From assembly GCA_003220935.1 (NCBI GenBank), contig QHTT01000097.1, forward strand, positions 1-37,994: a DNA stretch of 37,994 bases, read 5' to 3'. Numbering within the stretch: the first letter of the stretch is position 1; every line of letters begins with the position of its first letter. The position numbers were made by a program, and so were the translations under genes. The notes under the pieces are model-generated. The model ran no database searches, was not told where the DNA came from, and was given only the letters and a program-made list of their open reading frames with translations. This DNA is from Gemmatimonadota bacterium (lineage in GTDB: Bacteria; Gemmatimonadota; Gemmatimonadetes; Gemmatimonadales; GWC2-71-9). Below, one piece after another: positions 33,201 through 37,994 of the stretch.

Positions 33201-33380
33201 GGCTATACCGTGCCGGGCGCGCGGCTCGGTCCGTTCCGCGGCCGCTCGCTGCGTGTCTACATGACGGCGCTCGATCCGTTCCTGTTCACCGACTTTCAGG
33301 GCCTCGACCCGGAGTCGCGCACCAGCGCCGGTGTGCCGGGCTACTGGACGGTCTTAACCGGCCTCACGGTAGGCCTGTAA
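30270..33380 (+). CDS. SusC/RagA-family TonB-linked outer-membrane transporter (second)
   Basis: 1036 residues from ATG 30270 with GGAGGG five bases upstream. Long N-region then signal core LSPLLLPLFVLLPLHIARAQ. Carboxypeptidase-regulatory-like domain (IGGVITAQETGAPLAEARVT, about residues 65-145), then the canonical plug motifs SEVVVVGYGTQARKDVTGSV, YVLDGIPMSGGIGDLNPNDI, SIEVLKDASATAIYGSRGAS and GVVLITTRQGKAG. Barrel with C-terminal DQNGDGKIDANDRVILGT. Closer to consensus than the SusC at 7915, so the two probably import different glycans. Followed 15 bp later by the broken susD. Confidence 0.96.
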   Translation: MQGRSHPAVWLPGAIRWSRRSSPAASAKRLSPLLLPLFVLLPLHIARAQEAGTNGGATETGTIGGVITAQETGAPLAEARVTIAGTALGATAGPDGRYTIALVPPGTYRLRAQLIGHTPVEVAGVVVTAGATATADFQLQLLAISLSEVVVVGYGTQARKDVTGSVTSVSGGDVTAVPKANAVDALKGRVAGVDIITTGNKPGDGISIRVRGERSLTASNDPLYVLDGIPMSGGIGDLNPNDIESIEVLKDASATAIYGSRGASGVVLITTRQGKAGATTITYDTYFGVQQASRRMQMMNGPQFAEFKREASRTVGKYQCPSGVAVCDAGDAALFWPVEIASLKAGQWTDWQDLVLQEGQQVNNEVRIAGGDDKSRFALSGSKFDQRGIVKGQDFTRWSARLNFDYRLSPRLRVGTSTNAVRSDQQLGRGDGVYSEALGNDPLGMPFDSAGNLIFKPTPDGQRVNPLSDIQNQKDDRARTRVFGTLFADYNLTEWLNWRVNFGADLTFFRRGQFWGAETQAMQGSGANASLQQNRTVAYTLDNILTLRHSLGSAQRVEATLLYSIQRQQLEDQVTSVTGLPYEQQQFYDLGSAGRILGVSSNLTDWKLQSYMARVNYALKDRYLLTLTSRLDGSSRLAPGHKYQLFPSVALAWRLGDEEFVRRANLFSDLKLRVSYGQTGNTAIDPYQTEGSLTRTMYSFADQPAVGYRPGTLVNPDLTWERTGQVDVGLEFGLLSGRVNGSVDVYRSSTDHLLMARQLAGTNGYSSILQNVGATRNYGAEVALSTELLRNWHGLGWTTQLNWAMNRNRIVSLYGGYKDDVGNRWFIGYPIQVYYDYKFAGIWQLQDSLEAKRYGRKPGEIRIVDQNGDGKIDANDRVILGTGFPDWTGSLTSHFDWKGLDLSIMAVARWGFMVNDQFVKDNNVLAGRYNNLAVDYWTPTNPSNTNPRPNVDQEFPPFNSAMGFEDGSFVRIRSITLGYTVPGARLGPFRGRSLRVYMTALDPFLFTDFQGLDPESRTSAGVPGYWTVLTGLTVGL

Positions 33381-33395
33381 CCGGCGGGAGGAGCC

Positions 33396-34962
33396 ATGAG
33401 CAAGCCAACTGGCGTGGTGCTCGGCGCGGTGCTGCTGGCGGGCCTCGCCGGCTGCATGGACCTGAATGAAGACGTCATTTCCGGCTTGACGCCGGGAGCC
33501 TACGGCACGGAGGCCGCGTAGCGAATTCGGCACGGACATCTACACCAAGGGGGCCGACGGGAGCTACAAGTTCATCAACGACTACACGTCGCGGCTGAAC
33601 CCCACGGTGGATTACTTCAGCGGCACCTGGAACGACTTTTATCGGGCGATCAACACCGCCAATGCTGCGATCGGCCAGGCGCCCGTCGTGCAGATGGATT
33701 CGAGCGTCAAAGCCCAACGGCTGGCCGAAGTCCGCTTCCTGCGCGCGCTCTATTATTTCGTCCTGGTCCAGATGTACGGGCCGCTACCCCTGCAGCTGAC
33801 GGAGACGACGACGCCGAGCACCGAGTTCACGCGCGTCCCGGTCGATACGGTCTATGAGCAGATCTTGAGTGACCTGCGCTACGCCGAAGCGAATCTGGGT
33901 TACGTGACGAAAGACTATGGGCGCGTGACCAAAGGGGCGGTGCAGCATCTGATGGCCAAGGTCTACCTGACGCGTCTCCGCGATACGAACGCCGTGGCCG
34001 ACGAGGCGGCGAAGCAGCAGGCCGGCGATTTCGCGAACGCGGCGGACTACGCGCTCCGGGTCATCAACTCCGGGCAATACCAGCTGCTGCCCACGTTCGC
34101 CGACGTGTTCGCGTTCAACAACGAGCGGAACGCGGAGGTCATCTGGTCGATCCAGTACACCATGGACCCCCTGACCACCGGCCCCGGCAACACGGGGCAC
34201 TTGTACTTCCTGATGGAGTACGACGTGCTGCCCGGGATGCTCCGCGACATCGCCAACGGCCGCCCGTTCAAACGGTTCCGGCCCACCACGTTCCTGCTGG
34301 GCCTGTACGACCGCACCAAGGACGCGCGCTATGACGCCCAGTTCAAGCGTGTGTGGTACGCCAACAACGTAACGACGATCCCGCGCGACGCGAGCGGCGC
34401 GCTCAAGTTCCGGCTGGGGGACACAGCGGTGTACGTCTCGACCACGGACGCCGACACCGTCTTGGCGAAGACCAGGCCGTACCGGGTGTACACGCCAAAG
34501 ACGTACAGCAACCGGATCTTCCCGTCGCTGAACAAGTTCGAAGACCCCTTCCGGCTCAGCGTCAACGAAACGCGCGGCTCGAGGGATTATCTCCTCTTCC
34601 GGCTCGCGGAGACGTACTTGATCGCGGCCGAGGCCTTGCTGCGGGACGGTCGGCCGGCCGAGGGGCTTCCCTACCTCAACGCGGTACGGCGGCGCGCCGC
34701 CATCCCGCAGCACGAAGCCGAGATGGAGCGCACTGTGGACCAACTCACGCTCGACGAGATCTTGAACGAGCGAGCTCGGGAGCTGGCGGGCGAGACGATG
34801 CGGTGGTTCGACCTGGTGCGCACCCACAAGCTGCTCGAGCGGGTAAAGGCGTACAACCCGGACGCGAAGAGCAACATCCAACCGTTCCATGTGCTGCGGC
34901 CGATCCCGCAGACGCAGATCGACCGAACGACTACGCCCTTCCCGCAGAACCCGGGGTACTGA
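33396..34962 (+). pseudogene. SusD/RagB-family lipoprotein gene disrupted near its N-terminus
   Basis: ATG 33396 with a GGGAGGAG site opens a lipoprotein signal (lipobox LAGC, C20) and the usual SusD start (MDLNEDVISGLTPGAYGTEAA), then meets TAG at 33519-33521. The rest of a normal SusD continues in another frame from EFGTDIYTKGADGSYKF (about 33523) to FPQNPGY at 34962. It includes RFLRALYYFVLVQMYGPLPL, AETYLIAAEALLRDGRPAE and LNERARELAGETMRWFDLV. Comparison with memory of the family suggests that about 25 residues are missing between the halves, so a short deletion also shifted the frame. The second half alone would have only GTG 33607 as start and no signal peptide. Could be a real lesion or an assembly error. 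Confidence 0.85.
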
Positions 34963-35882
34963 TGTCCGAGCCACGCCTGTCGCGGCGTCGCTTTGTGACC
35001 ATAGCGGCGGCCTCCGTCCTCACCCCCGAATTCCCCCTCTCCCGAAGGGAGAGGGGGTCAGGGGGTGAGGACTCCGAACCGGAGAGGGGGTCAGGGGGTG
35101 AGGACTGGAGAGTGGAAGAGGGGGTGAGGCTCGGCGTCGCCAGCTACTCGCTCCGCAACTTCCCGCGGGACAGGGCCATCGCCATGGCGAAAACGCTGGG
35201 CGCGCGCTACATCAACCTCAAGTCGGTGCACCTGCCGTTCGAGCTGTCCCCCGCCGAGCTTGCAGCGGCACGGCAGGAGATCGAGGCGGCCGGGCTCGTG
35301 ATCGTGGGTGGCGGCGTGATCACCTTCGAGCAGGACACCGACGCAGACGTGGAGAAGTACTTCAGGTACGCTAAAGCGGCCGGCATGCCGCTCATCACCG
35401 CCCACGCGGACCCGCAGACGCTGCCTCGCATCGAGCGCTTCGCGAAGCAGTACGACATCAAGGTCGCCATCCACAACCACGGGCCGGAGGACAAGCGGTT
35501 CCCGTCCCCGTACGACGCGCTGAAGCACGTCAAGAACATGGACCCGCGGATGGGACTCTGCATCGACATCGGGCACACGGTACGCACGGCCACCGACGTC
35601 GTGCAGGCGGTGGCGGACGCCGGGCCGCGACTGCTCGACATGCACGCCAAGGACTTGCGCGATTTGACGGCGAAGGGGAGCCAGTGCATTGTCGGCGAGG
35701 GAGTGATCCCGATCGCCGAGATCTTCCAGCAGCTCGAGGCGATCGGCTTCCGGGGCTACGTCAACCTCGAGTACGAGATCGACGCTGATGACCCGCTGCC
35801 GGGGATGAAGCAGTCGTTCGCCTACATGCGCGGCGCGCTCGCCGGGCTGTCCGCCGCCAGCCGCCGTCGCCCACACTCTTGA
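34962..35882 (+). CDS. Tat-signal sugar phosphate isomerase/epimerase-like TIM barrel
   Basis: 306 residues from ATG 34962, overlapping the susD stop by one base (TGATG). Twin-arginine signal SRRRFVTIAAASV runs straight into repeat-encoded residues (LTPEFPLSRRERG, then ERGSGGED twice), and the barrel starts at GVRLGVASYSLRNFP. Candidate metal-binding residues: KVAIHNHGPED, LCIDIGHTVR, LLDMHAKDL and VNLEYEIDADD. Export by Tat suggests a cofactor-bound or metal-loaded periplasmic protein. Family members isomerise, epimerise or eliminate sugars and keto-sugars. Stands between the SusD and a Tat-signal Gfo/Idh gene, a frequent pairing that suggests a shared periplasmic sugar-modifying step. Substrate unknown. 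Confidence 0.87.
   Translation: MSEPRLSRRRFVTIAAASVLTPEFPLSRRERGSGGEDSEPERGSGGEDWRVEEGVRLGVASYSLRNFPRDRAIAMAKTLGARYINLKSVHLPFELSPAELAAARQEIEAAGLVIVGGGVITFEQDTDADVEKYFRYAKAAGMPLITAHADPQTLPRIERFAKQYDIKVAIHNHGPEDKRFPSPYDALKHVKNMDPRMGLCIDIGHTVRTATDVVQAVADAGPRLLDMHAKDLRDLTAKGSQCIVGEGVIPIAEIFQQLEAIGFRGYVNLEYEIDADDPLPGMKQSFAYMRGALAGLSAASRRRPHS
35016..35106. repeat. Repeat family B, copy 5, with 33-bp in-frame tandem duplication
   Basis: GTCCTCACCCCC at the left, one CCCCCTCTCC/GGAGAGGGGG hairpin, and CAGGGGGTGAGGAC at the right. A 26-nt unit (35048-35073) is exactly repeated at 35081-35106, period 33 bp or 11 codons, giving ERGSGGED-SEP-ERGSGGED. Lies directly after a Tat signal. Confidence 0.9.
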
Positions 35883-35896
35883 CCCGAGGAGGGGAG

Positions 35897-37219
35897 ATGT
35901 CCAGGAAGCAGACGCAGATGCGCCGCCGCGAGTTCTTGAAGGTGGCCGCCGCCGCGCTCCCGGCGGCACGCTACGCCAGAATCCTCGGCGCCAACGACCG
36001 TGTGCGGATCGGAATCGTCGGCTTCTCCGATCGCTTCCGCCAGGCCCTCCTCCCCGCATTCGGCAAAGTCGGCAAGGAGCTCAACTTCGAGATCGTCGCG
36101 GTGTCCGACATCTGGAACCGGCGGCGCGACGAGGGCGTCGCCGGGATCGAGAAGGTGACGGGCGCCAAGCCGCGGCTGTTCCGTAACAACGAGGAGATGT
36201 ACGCCGCGAAGGCCACCGACGCGGTGATGATCTCCACCCCCGACTTCCTGCACGCCTACCACGGTGTCGAGGCGATGCGCGCCGGGCAGGACGCCTACAT
36301 CGAGAAGCCGCTGGCGCACACCATGGAGATGGCCGTCGCCATCCGCGACGCGGTGAAGAACTCGAACCGCGTCGTGCAGGTCGGCACGCAGCGCCGTAGC
36401 GCCCAGAACTACCAGCTCGCCAACGAGTTCATCCGGTCGGGGAAGTTCGGCGACATCGTCATGGCCGAGATGACCTGGAACGTGAACCAGCCGGGCCGCT
36501 GGCGGCGGCCGCAGCTCGTCGCCGCGATCAAGGAGCAGGACACCGACTGGAAGCGGTTTCTCGCCTATCTCCCCTTCGAGCCGTGGGATCCGCGCAAATA
36601 CCTCGAGTATCGCCTGTTCTGGCCCTACTCGTCCGGCATCCCGGACCAGTGGATGGTGCACCAGATCGACACCGTGCACTGGTTCACCGACCTGCCGCGC
36701 CCCCGCAGCGTCGTCGCCAACGGCGGCGTCTATCTGTGGAAGGACGGGAGGAAGAACTGGGACACCGCCACGATCGTGTTCGACTACGGCCCGCTCAACG
36801 ATCCCTCGAAGGGCTTCCAGGTCGTGTATTCGTCGCGCATGACCAACTCGGCGGGCGGCACGAAGGAGCTGTACTACTCGAACGCCGGGATGCTGAATCT
36901 CGACACCAACGAGATCACGCCGACCGGCGGCCTCACCGAGAAGGCGGCGGCGGAGATGGGGATGAAGGCGAATCAGCTCCCCACGACCAGGCTCTCGGAG
37001 CTGGCGCCGGCGGAGACCGCGGCCGACACCGGCGCCGACTCGTCCACGACCGCGAATGTGCGGAACTGGATGGAGTGCGTGCGCTCCCGCAAGCAGCCCA
37101 ACGCTGACATCGAGGCCGGCTACAACCACTCCGTGGCGCTGTGCATGACCGTCGCGGCGATGCACAGCGGCCGCAAGGTCATGTTCGACGACAACAAACG
37201 CGACATCGTAATGGGCTGA
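35897..37219 (+). CDS. Tat-exported Gfo/Idh/MocA-family oxidoreductase
   Basis: 440 residues from ATG 35897, chosen for the GAGGAGGGGAG ribosome-binding site; an in-frame TTG at 35879 is less likely. Twin-arginine signal MRRREFLKVAAAALPAA, then Rossmann domain VRIGIVGFSDRFRQ, STPDFLHAYHGVEAM, catalytic lysine in DAYIEKPLAHT, and QVGTQRRSAQNYQ. The C-terminal domain contains DQWMVHQIDTVHWFTDLPRP. Exported members of the family must carry a tightly bound NAD(P), as in glucose-fructose oxidoreductase, where oxidation of one sugar is balanced by reduction of another. With the isomerase upstream and DUF6807 downstream it forms an exported trio. Confidence 0.93.
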   Translation: MSRKQTQMRRREFLKVAAAALPAARYARILGANDRVRIGIVGFSDRFRQALLPAFGKVGKELNFEIVAVSDIWNRRRDEGVAGIEKVTGAKPRLFRNNEEMYAAKATDAVMISTPDFLHAYHGVEAMRAGQDAYIEKPLAHTMEMAVAIRDAVKNSNRVVQVGTQRRSAQNYQLANEFIRSGKFGDIVMAEMTWNVNQPGRWRRPQLVAAIKEQDTDWKRFLAYLPFEPWDPRKYLEYRLFWPYSSGIPDQWMVHQIDTVHWFTDLPRPRSVVANGGVYLWKDGRKNWDTATIVFDYGPLNDPSKGFQVVYSSRMTNSAGGTKELYYSNAGMLNLDTNEITPTGGLTEKAAAEMGMKANQLPTTRLSELAPAETAADTGADSSTTANVRNWMECVRSRKQPNADIEAGYNHSVALCMTVAAMHSGRKVMFDDNKRDIVMG

Positions 37220-37233
37220 GGCGCGGGATCAAC

Positions 37234-37994
37234 ATGCGCCACCCTTGGCTGCTGTTGTCGATGGGTCTGGCCCTCACGTGGGTAGGGGCGCAGCATGCTG
37301 CGCCCCTACACGCGCAGGGGTTGAAGCTCCGTGTCGACGTGGTGCCCCACGAGGACCAGCGCCGGGTCGACGTGCTGGTCGACGGCAAGCCGTTCACCGC
37401 ATACATCTACCCGACCACGCTCAAGAAGCCGACGCTCTACCCGCTGCGCACGGCCTCGGGGACGGTGGTGACGCGCGGCTGGCCGCTCGAGCCCCGACCG
37501 GGCGAGCGGGTGGACCACCCGCATCACGTCGGCCTGTGGTTCACCTACAGCGACGTGAACGGCCTCGACTTCTGGAACAACTCGGATGCCATTCCGGCGG
37601 CGCGCGCGCCCAAGATGGGCACGATCCTGCATCGCTCGGTGCGCCATGCCGAGGGCGGAGCAGGTCGGGGGGTGCTCGAAGTGACGGCGGAATGGGTTGA
37701 TCACGAGGGGAAGGCGCTGCTGCGTGAAGACACCCGGTTTGTATTCCGCGCCGCGGACGGCATGCGCGGCGTGGACCGGATCACGACACTCACGGCGCTC
37801 GGCCAACCCGTGACCTTCGCGGACGAGAAGGACGGGCTCCTCGGCATGCGGGTGACCCGCTCGCTCGAGCAGCCGTCTACGACACCCGAGGTCTTCACGG
37901 ACGCCAGCGGGCACTCGACCACCGTCCCCGTACTCAACAACGACGGTGTCACCGGCCGATACAGGAGCTCGGAGGGCCTCGTCGGCGACTCGGT
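37234..37994 (+). CDS. DUF6807 (PmoA-like) exported protein, 5' part (3' end outside window)
   Basis: 253 codons are visible from ATG 37234, 14 bp after the Gfo/Idh stop; the frame is open to the window end. Signal peptide MRHPWLLLSMGLALTW continues into palindrome-encoded VGAQHAAPLHAQ and the mature domain LKLRVDVVPHEDQRRVDVLVDGK. RVDHPHHVGLWFTYSDVNGLDFWNN is the hallmark of the DUF6807 family, often labelled methane oxygenase PmoA although it is unrelated to methane monooxygenase. These proteins are common beside Gfo/Idh genes in glycan loci; biochemical role unknown to me. The His-rich DHPHH motif may bind metal or sugar. Confidence 0.85.
   Translation, partial: MRHPWLLLSMGLALTWVGAQHAAPLHAQGLKLRVDVVPHEDQRRVDVLVDGKPFTAYIYPTTLKKPTLYPLRTASGTVVTRGWPLEPRPGERVDHPHHVGLWFTYSDVNGLDFWNNSDAIPAARAPKMGTILHRSVRHAEGGAGRGVLEVTAEWVDHEGKALLREDTRFVFRAADGMRGVDRITTLTALGQPVTFADEKDGLLGMRVTRSLEQPSTTPEVFTDASGHSTTVPVLNNDGVTGRYRSSEGLVGDS
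37282..37309. repeat. Repeat family A palindrome, copy 4 (in-frame, signal-peptide junction)
   Basis: 28-nt perfect palindrome, identical to copies 1 and 3 in its core. Read on the plus strand as VGAQHAAPLH at the end of the DUF6807 signal peptide, where it supplies possible signal-peptidase sites (AQHA, LHA). Confidence 0.95.

Noticed and set aside
33521..33534. GAATTCGGCACG at the susD break resembles a cDNA-cloning EcoRI adaptor
   Set aside because: The bases encode EFGTD, which I recall as the conserved continuation of this SusD group, so the match is explained by coding sequence; the flanking bases also differ from the adaptor.
4106..35106. Family B copies as a CRISPR array
   Set aside because: Copies are kilobases apart, inverted-repeat in structure and inside genes; there are no regular spacers or cas genes.
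37245..37700. Plus-strand open frame reading the palindrome as CRGAACCAPT-type peptide
   Set aside because: Out of phase with the DUF6807 frame, which has a signal peptide and the DHPHHVGLWF signature and stays open to the window end.

Overview
The window is a GC-rich carbohydrate-utilisation region from a Gram-negative bacterium. It has two SusC/SusD pairs of outer-membrane TonB-dependent glycan transporters, lipoprotein glycosidases, and many Tat or Sec signal peptides. High GC together with SusC/SusD loci, Tat-exported Gfo/Idh and TIM-barrel proteins, and short palindromic repeats read through as protein suggests Gemmatimonadota or a relative. This is an inference; there is no rRNA or marker gene here. 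I saw no tRNA, rRNA, CRISPR array, transposase or phage gene.

Layout. (1) 1-3217, plus strand: the 3' part of a GH106-like rhamnosidase and a heparinase II/III-type lyase. (2) 7617-3269, minus strand: LacI regulator, aldose 1-epimerase, alginate-lyase-family protein and a Tat-exported sugar isomerase-like protein, with overlapping or abutting junctions. (3) 7915-16427, plus strand, divergent from lacI: SusC, SusD, GH43 lipoprotein and GH2 enzyme, the last three junctions being 20 bp or less. A promoter-like pair and a GAACCGGTTC palindrome lie in the lacI-susC gap. (4) 28975-16424, minus strand: one probable nine-gene operon of a Tat-signal dehydrogenase small subunit, GMC flavoprotein, MFS transporter, Gfo/Idh oxidoreductase, DUF993 aldolase-like protein, TIM-barrel isomerase, DUF2264 protein, GH95-like and GH97 glycosidases. 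(5) 29036-30073, plus: a divergent Gfo/Idh oxidoreductase. (6) 30270-37994, plus: a second SusC, a SusD broken by a frameshifting deletion, a Tat-signal TIM-barrel protein, a Tat-signal Gfo/Idh protein and a DUF6807 protein cut by the window end.

How it may work together. Surface and periplasmic enzymes (GH106, GH2, GH43, GH95, GH97, DUF2264, two uronate-lyase-type proteins) would cut a branched, probably uronate-containing polysaccharide imported by SusC/SusD. The GMC flavoprotein has a CX5CX3C iron-sulfur-like motif and a Tat-signal partner, as in FAD-dependent glucose/glucoside dehydrogenases. Its linkage to MFS, Gfo/Idh, isomerase and DUF993 genes suggests an oxidative route, in which glycosides or sugars are first oxidised (possibly to 3-keto forms), then imported, rearranged and cleaved. 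The assignment to a pathway is inference.

The most unusual feature is the repeats. At least two families sit inside genes and are translated: a 28-nt perfect palindrome read as GAQHAAPL (four copies) and a roughly 90-bp element with 14-nt terminal inverted repeats (five copies). They cluster at signal-peptide junctions, in a domain loop, or at extreme C-termini, so eight proteins here carry repeat-derived peptides. This resembles the Rickettsia palindromic elements, but in an unrelated lineage.
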